64,000 bases of DNA, from NCBI GenBank assembly GCA_013433145.1, contig CM024176.1, forward strand, positions 6,744,520-6,808,519, read 5' to 3'. Below the pieces are notes generated by a model. That model was not told the origin of the DNA and did not search any database. It saw only the letters and a program-made list of their open reading frames with translations. Every line of letters starts with the position of its first letter. Position 1 is the stretch's first letter. Both the position numbers and the translations under genes were made by a program. Below, piece after piece: positions 26,401 to 39,192 of the stretch. The stretch is from Ascaris suum (lineage: Eukaryota; Nematoda; Chromadorea; Rhabditida; Ascarididae).

Positions 26401-29400
26401 ACGAATATTATCGTAGGCTAGACGATGAACTTTTTTAGCAATTGTACAGTTTTTTATTCCAACCACTCGCCTCCCTCACAACTCGTTCTCCAAAAGAAAA
26501 AGAGGCAATTTTTCCTCTTCTTGTCTTCTAGTGCTGCAAGACAGTTTGCTCGCAAAAAAACCGAACGACAAGAAACCTTGCTAAATGGAACTCGAGCTCC
26601 TTAAGCGTTAAAAGCGGAAAGTCACTTTCGCTCAAATTCAAGATAAAGTCCCATTGGTGCCAGCCTTTTTTGTCTTCAGCACTTCTCACAGCGTCCAAGA
26701 ACATAGTGAGGAGGCTTGCAGCACCCCAAATGGTCGCGTGTCTCTGCTCCATCACGTGCACGTTATCCAGTCCCGCTTTCTTCGTTCGCATCGCTAATTT
26801 CTCCATTTCTGAAATAATAATCAACTAGTTATATAAGAACTTATAGAACATGGATAATGAATGGCGAAAGAAAAATACAACTGAGAAAAATGAATAGAAG
26901 GACGGAGGATAAGGCGGAGAGTCTATGAGGAGGAAAGTGGAGGCGTGAAACACTGTCAAAGGCAGAAAGATTAGTGTGAATGTTGAACAGTAGAAAAGAG
27001 AAATGAACGTGAAATACTGAGTTGAAGACAGCGACAGCAACAAAGGCAGTTTAAAAGAGTGCAACTATATCAGTAGAGAGAATTCGATCTAGAACTGATC
27101 TGCAATATCTCCTTGTTGGCGTCAACAAAAAGACGTCTATTTCTCATTTCTCTGCCCTCATTGATGGCTATTTACTCTGCAGTTATACTTTAAACTCGAA
27201 GAGATCAAGAGGGAAAGGTTCACCACCCTCTTAAGACTATTTTAAGCTTATTCTTTGTCGGTCGGTCGTTATTTCGACAAAACAGGATGCATCTCTCTCT
27301 CCCTCATCAGCACGCATTTAGGTTTACCTCTCGCTCAAAAAAAAAAAAAAAAATTACTGCAACCTTTCTCTCATTCAATGTAAGCGGAGGCTGTTAAGCA
27401 ACAATAATTCCGAATACCCTTCCTCACCTGATTTATAGGCCGGATAACCACCACTTAGTTCATCATAATAAAATTAAGGAATGTGTACGCCATTTCAGTG
27501 GGAGTTCATTCCAATTCAAAGAAAAAACTACCAGAATGCATAAACTGCTGCCGACTATCGACGTGTATCACATAGAGGTGCCTTGGAGAATAGATGACCT
27601 TCAACATTCGCATTACCTTAAAAATAGTTCACCGTCACCTTTGCCGACTCATACCTTAGTAATCACATGAAAGGACACTTTATTGCAGAAACCCCTCTGA
27701 GCCAAAAATGCGCAACTCCACCGCTCACAACTGTAGCTGCATCATTTAGTCCCCTCCATATAAACAGCTTTGCTCCCACACAGACCTCAGGTAGGAGCTC
27801 GCAGAAGATTACACTCGAACCTTCAGATATTTTGCCGAAGCAATAAACAAACTGTGATGACAACTACCTGCTCTGCTGAGTGTACAAAAGAAGACTCGCA
27901 CATTTTTCCTTGAACCCCTTTCCCATCCTTAACCCCCCTCCCCCCCCCCCCGCCTTATTCGTTGCAAAACCCTCGCCCACTGAATGTTCCACCAAAAGAG
28001 CAACAATTTTTAACTCACGAGCTAATCAGAATCCATCGTACATATAATAATACATCAATAATCTCTGCAGACGTTATAAAAGCACTCAGATGTACTAGAC
28101 AATTATGCCTCAAAGTGAATGAGAAAGACTACCGTTTGGATGAAACCGTTGCAGTAACAACGTATCCTCCGGTAGCATATCGTCATTGAATAGAAATTCC
28201 TTAATTTACCGGCAATTTATTTAAATTTATGAGAGCACCTAAATCCTCTTATAAACGGATGAAAGGAATTTAAAGTCAAGTATAAAACCAAACTTGGCGA
28301 ACATGACGGCCATTGAGTTGCAAAAGGAATAATATTTGAACGTCCGAAGTCGCTGTCCATTCTGGTTCCACATAGCTTACCAAATTCACACTCTTATCTG
28401 AAACAATACTTCAGACCGGATTATTTGAAAATTTCCTCGTATACAACCAAAAAAAAAATATTATAAGAAGACTTTATCGTAATCTCATCGAAGATTTTTA
28501 TGTTTCTCTGTACATGAACTCTTTTAGACGATTATGTAGTAAGCTTCTGTGAAATTTTTTTTCAATAAAAGCGCCTTCTCATTCATTTTATTTTAGCCGC
28601 CTTGAGCTTTACAGCACCGACCGATGGCAGCAATGTTGCGTAGCGAAATTGAGGAACTCACTGAATGGCAGCACGACCATACCGAAAGACTGATCGATGC
28701 TTTTTATTATTACCCTGCCGCGGATCAGTATTGCCACAACCGCTCATGGATAGAGCTGCTTTAAAAAATGCGTAAAGATGTTGTTACCTCTCTTTGTTCA
28801 AATTTCCTGCCTTCAGCTCCTATTTCTCCTCTCACCGGTAAATATATAAGAGGAGGACGTGATGCTCTTCGTCACTCCTTCCAGCTTATCGCCAAGTGGT
28901 ACCCAGGACTTTTAGCCCTTGTGCACTAAAGTTCTGTGAAGTTTTGATAAAATAACCCGACAATAAATCCTTACTGCCTTTTCTATGAAAACTGATATGA
29001 CACAAAAGCATTAAGTTAATAATTTGTATAACGACACTACAATTATAATTGCTTTGAATCTTCCAAGAAACTTCCCCGCTCTTATCTCGTTTTTTTCCTC
29101 ACCCATCACTGCATTTTAAAGCAATATAAGACCATTGACAAGCAAAAGGCTTCATGAAGCGAATTAGCCACCTGTAATTCCAGTTGTGAATATGGATATC
29201 GCTTCGTATCCACCGCACTTAGTCAAGTTGTTGTTTGGGCACGTGAAACGATCGCATTCAGTGTGGGATAATTTTGGTGCATTCCTCAACGAATCACCAC
29301 AGAAACATTCCTCTCTATATTCCACTCCTTTAATATAACGTTTCAATAACTTATAAATTAAGTTGCGAGTATCTTAGTGGCGTAACTTCACTTCCTATCC

Positions 29401-32162
29401 AGTAGACAAGTCCACGTGCTATAAACCTGCTACTGTGCAACCTGTTTAGCTTGACAGTAATGCATTACGTTGCCATAAAACTATAAATACAAGGCTGTGA
29501 TGAAAATCTCATTGCGCAAAACCTAGGTTAAAGTGGAAAAGTACTTCAAAGGTAGCGAAGACCGCAACGGTGATCTGAAAGCTCATGTTCATGTTTTTCA
29601 AAGCTGCCCCTCTTCTCCAATCTAAAGGTATAGCCGTCGCCTTTTCTGTAGAAAGTCAATAATGTGCAGAAAATTTTTGCAGAAGTAGACGAGAAAATGA
29701 AGAAAGAAAAAGCCATGTGATTCGCTTTCAGGACATTGACCGCATCATCTAACGATATAAGAGATTAGAAAGTGTACACTGATTACTTTCTACAGATTTC
29801 TCTCAACGCTCTCAAACTTCTTATATCATAATAATGTCAAAATTACCTGCATACATGTAGCCAGCACGAAGACAGAGATTGACACAATAGTGGGGCGAGT
29901 TAATTTGCTTCAGGCTATAAAGATGGCCGTTGAGTACTCTCGCGGCTCTTGTATCCTTGAAACATCCCACATAAGCACCTCGTTGTGACTCTGCTAAAAA
30001 CGAGATTTGCATATAAAAACACTATACGATTTCGTTATTAATTTCCCTCATAAACAGAGAGCTAATGAAGCAATAATATTATGACATTATTTGAAAGCTT
30101 ATAATAAACGCATCCACTTCGATACAAATTTTCCTTTAAGGTAAACTCGGTTAAAACGCTCCGGATAACCATCGTGCTCAAATGCGTCACGTCAAATTCA
30201 TTAATATAACATAATTGTTCACTGCGGTCAGGGGAAAAGAGTGGCAGGCAAAAATTGGCACAATATGTGCTTTTTTACAATTCGAACCATTATCTCAAGT
30301 ATTCAACTGAGAACAAAATAAAGACGGCTGGTTACGCATAAGACCGACCGGTCATATAAATTTACAATACAAATTGATTTTGGTGAATGCCTTTGTGTAC
30401 AAAAATGCTGCACTATGCAAATTTCATGAAAACATTACGTTCACAACTCGTAAAAACGGCTACCCAAACGGAACGAAACTAGATGGAAGTATATAAAGGT
30501 ATGATTTTGATTACACTATGCAATTTTCACAGTCAAGTTATGTAGCTAATGAATTCAAACTAATAACTAATTCACAAAAACATATGTGCGATAAATGGTT
30601 CCTCTTCGAAAAAAGAACCCTGTCATCATATCTGCGTTTGCGTTCAGTGGTTTGGTGATTTGAACGTTATAAAAATATAAGATCAAACAATAGAAAGTCA
30701 TAGAAAGATACGGTGATCATGATGTTCGGTGCCTTGTGTCCTGTAGACGAACACTGCACAACTCTGTTTGAAGCGTTTCCTTCAAAACATTTTCTGTTCA
30801 AATCAGGCAACGTTAAAAAAGAGTGAGGAACCGACCATATAGGGGGCATCTGTTGGGAAGAGTATCGGGTATAGTTTCGCTCTGCGTGCAAATGAGTCGT
30901 CGCGCTTTCTGACGACACGATTCGGTTCGCATACGGGATAGTGCACTCAGTGCAAGAGTGTCGTTTATTACACATTCGAATGTCGCTCTCGTATATCGAG
31001 TTGTGCCTTGCATATATCCCATATCCGTCCATCGGATGTCCTTAATTGTGTTGATTTCAATGAATCAGCTTGTGACTACTTTCAGCACAATTCACACCGC
31101 CGTGAAGTTAATCAAAAACGATTAATCAAAAGAACTCTTTAAGAAAGCTTCAGGTAACATCTTCACTGCTGGCTTATATAAACGATAGCCACCACGTCGC
31201 AGAATAATATTACAGAAAGAAATTGCATTTTCCAACTCCTCCTCATCGCAAACCCTGAACAGAGGCGCCCATAACGATTCAAAACTCGAGGAAAAATCCG
31301 TGCATTCTTAGGAAACTATCTCCGATGCAAGGCGACCTCTCATATGTAATACGAAATACGGGCGAAGGCTATATTCGGAATCGAGTACAATGATCCGAAG
31401 CCGCTCCCAGCCACCTATCGCCGCACTTCAGGCACAGATTCACAGAAGTGCAGAACTTTCCTCACCTACAATGACCGAACGCACTTTTGCAGCTAACTTC
31501 GAAAAATAATCCATTTGCTGCAATCCTGCGCACATTTAGTTCCATTTAACATGAAATAAACGTGCAAAATGCGCGTAAAACAAAGCCGTCAGCGAAAAAG
31601 CAGGTGACTGTGAAATTGCTTCTCCTGCATGTCACAACGGTTGCCACCGTACTTGAGCGTGCAAAACAGCCAGTACTTCCAATGAACTAGCCAGCGAATC
31701 GGAAAATCTGCGCCCAATCACCAGATATTTGCGCCGTTGAACAGATGTTTGGCCGCTTTTATCACCACACACTTACGTCATGGCTTTTCTACTGCATATT
31801 TTCATCACTGGTGTACATGACGAACCCATAAAACGTTCAACTCATGCTACTGCATCCTAGACGTCGGAGCACCATGTACACAGAAAAGTGCTGAGCACGT
31901 TGAGTCTATTAAACGAGTGGCAAACGTTGCAGCACAAGTTGTACTGTCGCAACTGAAACCTTTGACCCGTGACCTTTCGACAGGTTAAAATATGAGAACC
32001 GCTTACCTGAAAAAGTTGTTGAACGTAGAGATGAAGATCGGCAACGTGTAAAATGAGGACAATATTAAGAAAGAAGAGTGAAATAGCTCCATAGATGAGA
32101 TAGCGATAAGTTAGCCATCGAAGGGGACACAACGACATTGTGGAAAAGATCCTCGTTCTCAT
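20488..32162 (-). CDS. sqv-6: Peptide O-xylosyltransferase with WSC domain (SQV-6 type), complete, 13 exons
   Basis: Exons (minus strand): 32162-32007, 31040-30836, 29993-29847, 29327-29172, 28397-28294, 27616-27532, 26808-26577, 25307-25188, 24127-23968, 23345-23175, 22352-22175, 21867-21548 and 20928-20488. Every junction agrees in phase and the total is 2475 nt, 824 aa. The enzyme transfers xylose from UDP-xylose to serine of proteoglycan core proteins in the Golgi, starting glycosaminoglycan chains. Domains: a type II membrane anchor at about residues 20-42; a Cys-rich segment with the family motif ALSALSR (53-120); a WSC domain (121-221) with YVGCFKD and EECFCG; a branching-type glycosyltransferase domain (about 230-570) with [30 protein letters not shown] (Glu391 in the position of the family's catalytic Glu), LDGGSDW and NWKRKQGC...DWCGCSP; then the xylosyltransferase C-terminal domain (571-824). 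Vertebrate enzymes lack WSC; fly and worm enzymes have it. A second ATG eight codons in could also serve as start. The acceptor at 31041 and the donor of exon 5 (GTTTGG) are non-ideal but are required by phase. Confidence 0.96.
25525..25615. repeat. Purine-rich tract in xylosyltransferase intron
   Basis: About 90 bases of the plus strand are almost all A and G, with repeated GGA and GAGG motifs. It lies in the intron between exons 7 and 8. A shorter purine tract is at 26221-26256 in the same intron. Pyrimidine-rich transcripts from the minus strand would result. Confidence 0.6.
28582..28967 (+). pseudogene. Unidentified ORF with one in-frame stop, inside a sqv-6 intron, opposite strand
   Basis: A good acceptor (ending ATTTTAG at 28596) is followed 27 bases later by an ATG at 28624. 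One frame runs to a TAA at 28927-28929, broken only by a TAA at 28762-28764. It has 46 codons before and 54 after that stop, and AATAAA follows at 28962-28967. The text on both sides of the stop looks like protein: it begins [15 protein letters not shown], and [16 protein letters not shown] lies near the end. I do not recognise the family. The acceptor, start, single frame and poly(A) signal together look like a single-exon trans-spliced gene. It lies antisense within intron 4 of the xylosyltransferase. It may be a recent pseudogene, a nested gene with an assembly error, or a chance ORF. Confidence 0.45.
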
Positions 32163-35034
32163 ATCCTTTCACGCCCCATATCCTTTTTATCACCTTCAAA
32201 AGATATAAACATTTCTCTCTCTCCTGTGAGTGCGAACCTTTTAGTTCAGGTTCAATCCCTTACTTCACAGTAATCAAACTGAATCGAACTCGCATCTAGA
32301 AACTTGCAAAGTAACCACAGATAATAAAACTTCTTGCTGTAGAAGAAAAACGTGCAGTGCCGTTCGGCATATTCACCTGGAGAACATCGATCAAGTTGGG
32401 GTCTGCAGAATTACAAATGCACCTGGCGGCAGGATTTTTACCACCGTAAAAGAATTAAATCATAAAGCAAAGCACGTGGCGCGGCGCGCGCTTTTTGCAC
32501 TTCCATCCATAACGCTAAGCAGTGTCATAAATTGCCAATGTGTGATAAAAACTGAGCAAACGAATCGTCCCATTCAACGAGTTTTCGCAGTATTTTCTAT
32601 AGGACGAAGCATTGTGAGGCCGTATTTGCATGTTACGTGCGCCTTTTTCGTTGTTTCTCTGGTAATTTCAATTCTGAAGTCACTGACGTTAGCTGCAGAA
32701 TTTGCGCCTAAAATCTAGATTAAACTAAACGAGTTGTTGGCATTCAAACAAATCTCTGGTACATCGCCAAAAGATTGGATGACTAGTTCCACATACCGTC
32801 AACGACTGCACCCAAGCTGTCAGCAAACAGACAATACAGCTGAGAAGCGACCGTTAGCGGCATAAAGCTGAACTCAGTCTGTTGCAAGAAGAAAAACACA
32901 TCCACTTGGGTAGTGGGGCGGTCAAAGGACTCCCTTTTCATCAAAATGCCATGGCATCCTCCAAGAATGAAAGCGTTGCAGAATAAATGCTGCAGGAGCT
33001 GCACCTAGCCGGTCGCCCGATCAAAATGCCGTCACGACTATACAGACTTGGTCGTTCTGTCTCTTGGAGATGATCCGATCCTTCGCCTAGCCCAACATTC
33101 AATATCCGATCTTCCGCATACCCATCAGCGTTCGTCCTCAAGGTTTCGCAACAGACTAGCAGTTTGATTTTTTTTTTTTTGCTGCAATGCTCTCCTCTTC
33201 CCCTCCCCTTACAAGCAGTAACATCACAGTCACGTGAACTGCACATGAGTGGCCGCCAGATAATGCATTGTTTGATGGCGTCGCGCAGCATTCACTGCAC
33301 ATGCATCTCGAGGAGCCATCATCCTCACGAAAGGGTGTGGTGCTTTCTTCTGCCAAAAAAGGATTGCCGGATGCGGCTTTTTGCAACGTGTTACGATGAT
33401 TCTGCACGTTTCGGTGCTGAACCCCCACCAACATCTTTGAGGCAGTGGAAGGATGAGTACATATACGCAATATGATTATAAATGAGTGCATTGTTTTATT
33501 GTTGATCGGTAATTATTAGACACAATCGTTTGATCAAGAGAACGGCAAAAAAGCATATTTGTTTGCACTTCGGTCGATGTTAAATACAAACCGGCCGGCT
33601 GCAATATGTTTGCAAAATTTTATGCAACTTCGAGCCCTGTCTTTGCAAAACAGGACAGTCAACTCGAAAATTAGGACGTGGACATGGTGCGATATACTGG
33701 CTAACACACACGCTGTATATCTACGACGCAATACTGCAACGATCTAAGGAAAGCACTAAATAAAAGCACAGCGCAAATTGTACTCACGAATGATTCTCGA
33801 AAAAAGTGACATTCAACAAAAAAGTGCAACAACTAAGTCATAGAAACGCACCTAAGCTGCCATCAACGTGATAGAATGCAAAGTGCAATGTGTAAACGAG
33901 GGCTCGGGCAGTTTGTCGTTCGATGGGTTGAAAGAGTGCAGTGGAATCGAGTGGCGAGCATAGATGAGGCGTTTCTTTTGTTGATTTTTTGTTTATTTAA
34001 GCGGCGTTGTGCATGACGTTCATCCATCCTCATTTTATACTTTTAGTTCGTGGAAATTCGATTAGTTAAATAAACAGTTTTTTTTTTTTAAATAGCAATT
34101 ACCTGGAAAAAGTGATAAAGAAAAAGAAGAATAATCAGATATAAGAAGAATAAAAGTAATCAGTCGACGATCACACCTGGACCGAAGTACGAGTTAACAC
34201 TGAAATTATCAAGTTGAGCGCATCGTCGACGCGTATCACATAGCTTCAACTTTCATCGCTCATAGCAAGATACTTCGATCTCTGTTATTATTTGATTCTC
34301 CTCACAACCTGGTGCGAAATGCAACACGTGTGCGAAACGGATCCGTTGAAAGAACGGAAAAAACACATAAAACACCATTTAGAGCAATGAATTTGTTAGT
34401 TGTAAACAAACATGGGACAACATATAAGCCCTAACAATCTGTAATGGAGCAGTTTGACTGTCGAACTGAATCCCTCTCTCCTCGCCGCTCCCCTGGGATG
34501 CTGGCAGTGAGTGGTGAATTGATCCTGAACGCGTCTCATTCGTAAATACGCTTCGCGCCATTAATCTTTATATGCATCCTATCTCGGATATTTTTATTAT
34601 TATTGTGTTTCTGATATGTTTGTTTACGTATTTTTCATTCCTTCACTAGTGCTTTCAAAAATTATCCACTAATTTAGCCTTTGCGATCTATGGGCGCACT
34701 TGCCAGATTGCTGTTCAACTTGGAGATTCTATTAGAGTTGGTTATTTCTTCTGTAAGCTTTAAAGCTTATAAGCAGCGAATCACATGCGTTGTTTGTGCC
34801 ACTACTGTAAACAGTCATCTTGCACGCACACGCATGATCATATACACCCTCAACATCAGAATGCCTCACTATCCTCTCTGGTGTATAGCCGACTCCCTTT
34901 CCGCTCCTCGTTGTCCAGAGTGCAGGTGCCCTCGATGGTCACGCCTACTAGCTCCTATTAAAAATGCACAACAAATGCCCCAAAGTCACTGCTTACTGGA
35001 CCATAAGTATGAGATATATTGCAGGCTTGGGTGT
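32163..35034. promoter_or_regulatory. Divergent intergenic region between sqv-6 and mitochondrial IF-2
   Basis: About 2.9 kb separate two divergently transcribed genes, so both promoters should lie here. I see no coding exon I can support. A T-run at 33170-33180 and an A/T-rich stretch at 34080-34145 are the only simple features noted. Confidence 0.5.
35012..35022 (+). promoter_or_regulatory. Probable trans-splice acceptor of the mitochondrial IF-2 gene
   Basis: GAGATATATTGCAG ends at 35022, 12 bases before the ATG at 35035. No upstream exon fits, and the protein begins with a mitochondrial-targeting type sequence right after this ATG, so spliced-leader addition here is the simplest reading. 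Confidence 0.55.
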
Positions 35035-38000
35035 ATGTCGTGCCTCTTCCGGAGTGCACGATGCGTACTTGCTTCGACTCCATCGTGTTCGGCAATTGCT
35101 TCTTCAACACCTCGAAGTTTCAGTGCATGCGGATTGCTCATGGCAAGACATACTCGAGGAAAGCGGAAATTTATCGATCCAGTTGTTGTGAAGAACACAA
35201 AAAGCTCAAAAAAGCCTATTGACATATATCACGACATGACTGTGAGGTAAATCTTACTAGCTTCCGTTGTTTAGTTGTTTTGTGATCAGTTGATGTGCGC
35301 TTTCAGCGCACCAGTCGCATGACTGAACCGTCGCATTCGATGGTGTCTGATTTTGGTGGTCGCAATAAAATAGCTTCGTCTCATACTTAGCTCACATTAC
35401 AGCTTATTCTTAGTTCAGATAGCTGTCAGTCAACGAAGGTCGCCGATTTTTAAATGCGTTAAAAAAATCAGCTTCTACTTTGAAATATTTTAGCTGCGTG
35501 TCCACTTTAGAGTTGAATGTTTATATTAATAACATGATGCAGTCGTCGCAGATATTTACTTTCATTCGTAGTTAAAGACGGCTTGATTTGATGTTTAGAT
35601 TTTTTTATCTTCTGGCTGGTCGCTATATGAGCAGAAACAAGAAGCAAACACGAGATTAGACTCGCGATCACCTCTTTACTCACTGATAGGAAGTATCAAC
35701 GAATATGAAATTATTGTTGTGGAAATGAATTTACGTCCTGCATAAATGCAGTTACCTCATTTGCAAATACGGAGTTGTCGAGTCCGCTGCGTAACGAATT
35801 TGATGTCGAATGAAGTTTTCTGCGGTCTTGTTTATTTCAATAAAGCTAAACTTTGGGCCCTTTTCTCTGCACTGGAACCACCAGCTTGAAAAATTACGCA
35901 TGAAATTCCCAATCTTTTTCAGTGGGTCGTTTGTGCGAAATTTCTTAATGAAAATGCTTCATAGTCGTGGGAACCGGTCAGCAAAGTGGACGACAACTTA
36001 GTGAATCTTCATGTGTATACACATTCCTCACCCAGTGATAAATTCAGCATTCGCTGAATGAAGCCTGAATAAATGTGCAGAATCGCTTGGCGCAGTAGTT
36101 GTTGACGATTCAACTCTGTCAGTACTTCTCAGTTAGCAACTACTAGGTCAAAAGGCGCAGATATGCAAAGGGCCAGACACAACTTAACTCACATGTGCAT
36201 ACTTTGAGAGGAAACTTGAAGCACTTCCGGTGAGATTTGTCGGCGTTATCCAGCTTCCTTAAGATTTGAGTTTTTTAGTGGAGATTCGGCAATGTATTTC
36301 ATCGACGTTGATTTTCATCTCATAGGCAACACCTCTATGAACAAAAAAGGAACGAATGTGTTCGAATAAATCATGCTTCCACGAAACGTCGTTTTGTACT
36401 GCTGCCTATGTTGCTCATTAATGAGAGACAGTTAGCTTGAAAGAGTTAAAGACTTCGGTGCTGTGAAGCATGTTGGCTAATTATTGAAGTCGTTAATGTT
36501 GGCAGTCTCTATTTTCGAGGACTCGATAATCGTTCTATTTCCCGACGATATAATTTTTGTTTTCATTCACCCCAATGAGAATGAATCAATCAGTGGGCAA
36601 ATATATTTATCACTGTGTCTTCAAATGGCCTTTATCAGTGGTTTTCTACTCCGGTTTTGTTGTAGTGAACTTGCTGCCGCGATTGGGAGTACGAGTGATG
36701 ATGTGGCAGAGGCACTCTTGCAAATTGATGCCAGGAATGTCGATCTTCTTTCCGACGATAAAGGTCTTTAAGCACTCATTGTTTTAACCGATCGGAAGCA
36801 GACGTTCTTCATTTATAACTTTGCTTCAGCAATAATCACGTCCTACAAAGGCCATTTCTTCCGCTCATCGGCATATTTCACTTCGAAATAAATTAGATTG
36901 TTCCGACTGGAAGAAAGTTCCAAGCCAAATCCGATTGTGTGTCTGAGTTCCAAAAACCACATCAGCCCGCCCATCTTGTGACTCCTATTCCGTCCATTTA
37001 TGGAGCTTTCAAGTTCAAGTCTCGGTAGCAGTGAAACCTTTTCGCATAGTGATAAGTTGGAGATAGGCGGCAATTTTCAGAGTGTTTTCACAACGCCTTA
37101 AATAATCTTCTCTATGAACAGTTCTGAAACACATCTTCTTATACTTAGCGTCTCAAACTGAAAAGTGCTCCTTGATGTGTTATGGTCTTTTGGGTGGAAG
37201 CTAGGTTCATTTCATCCTTTAGTGGCGGTAAATAACTGCTTACTGCTACTTCCTATTTTTCACTGATTTTCTACTATTGCGAAGTAAATATTCATATATT
37301 TGGTTCATTTGGGTTCAGCACTGTAGACACTGTTTGTGATGGGCATTGATTAACTCTGAATTTCAAATTTTATTATCCATGGAAGAATTTCGGAGTGTCA
37401 CTTCTTACTCTTTACCTCCTATGTAAACTTGAGAATTCGGCGTTAAAGTCATCAGGGCTCATATGGAAAGACTGCTCAAAGTTTAATTCTAACATCGCAG
37501 GTTGTTTATTTTTTCATTATTTTTTTCTAGTGCTACGAACCGAACTGACGGCACAGGTAGCGAGCTTATTCCACCTGAGGCCTCGTCTCGTTGCACGTCC
37601 GAATGAAGCGAAGGTAGCAGCGAAAGCTAAGCAATCAGATGACGTATTTCCGTCGTGAGTTTATGTTTTGTCATCAAAATGTACCGCAATATAGTTTCTT
37701 ATATGATCGTTATAGGACATTTTCGAACTGATTCTCGTCACTTCACGCTTATTCCAAAAACCATAAGAGACTATTTCCCGTTGTGGTTCACGTTCATCTT
37801 TACCAGCTGGCGTACTGCAGCGATGACCATTTCTCTTGTCGTCGCAGAAAATAACCAAGCTTTGCTAAGGGGACACTGCTGCGTGGCAGTTATGGAGGCC
37901 ACTTCCTTACAAATAAAGAGTTTTAGTTAAATCGACATCAGAGATTTTTTATGTTGGAAGTGATGTTGCCAATTCATAGAGTGAATTTCATTTCAAATCT

Positions 38001-39068
38001 CATCAAATTTGAAATTAAGTCTCAAACTTTGCAAATCTCTAAGTTTATATGAAATCTCGTCTGTAAGATTCCGAAGTACATGTACGATTGTCGGTTCAAG
38101 AAATGGGATGAAACAAGAACTGGAAAGTAGTGGACGATATAATCAGTTTCTTTGGCAGATGTTCTCTCAGAAATTCATTTTGAAAATTTTACTCGACCTT
38201 CGAAACGAAAGAAAATATTTCCGCCTCTGCTCTCGAAAAATATGTTCATTCTTCATGATGTTTACACGATCATGAGACAAATAACAGGCTAATTCACCTC
38301 AGATTTGGATTATTAAACCGCATCATAAAATAAAAATAAACCGAACCTGAAGTGTTGTAGGCCACCACCCGACGAGGGTGATATGCACAAGCGCGCACCA
38401 GTAATAACAATAATGGGTCATGTTGATCATGGCAAGACGACACTGCTTGACTGTCTAAGGCATTCACGTATCGTCGAATCGGAATTCGGTGGAATTACTC
38501 AACATATTGGAGCATTCACCGGTCTAGTTGTCTTTTAGATTTGAATTCTCGATGAATCATTAACTTTGTGTATTTGTCGTCGTTTATAGGGTAATGGGAA
38601 GGAGTTGGGAGAGGAGGTTTGAGTTCTTAATGCCATCCTTCCTCTCCTCTTCGGAATCCTTAACGGGCTGCAGTCAAAATGCGCAGATGGTGGACGCTAT
38701 TCAAAAGTATTGTTTTTAAGTGAAAGCATTCTGCAAGCAGACATCACTCTACATGTTTGATATAGTTTTCATTATCACTCACCGGGCTAAGAAATATAAT
38801 TAAAATTATTGTTTTGCCACCCACGAAGGATCAAGATTTAGTCAAAGAAGGGAATGGTAAAGGCACTAAATTCTGGCTTCAGCGACACACTCAGAGCCGA
38901 GTCACGCCATCTGACTGGAATTTGAGCTCGTAGGCGATGGAAAGAGAGGGTGCACAGTCATTTAAAAAGGAAATGCGAAAGTTACAAAATAAGATGGAGC
39001 ATTCTCTAAATATAAAGTTCTCTTGTAGCCAACTCTTTTGATAATTTAACGTTTTTGTGTGTGTGTGA

Positions 39069-39124
<56 letters not shown>

Positions 39125-39155
39125 GTATGTATGTGTGATGTGTATGTGTATGTGA

Positions 39156-39192
<37 letters not shown>

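Noticed and set aside
34681..35034. Upstream extension of the IF-2 first exon frame (open from 34681)
   Set aside because: A splice acceptor at 35022 and the presequence-like text beginning at the ATG at 35035 make the upstream part non-coding leader.
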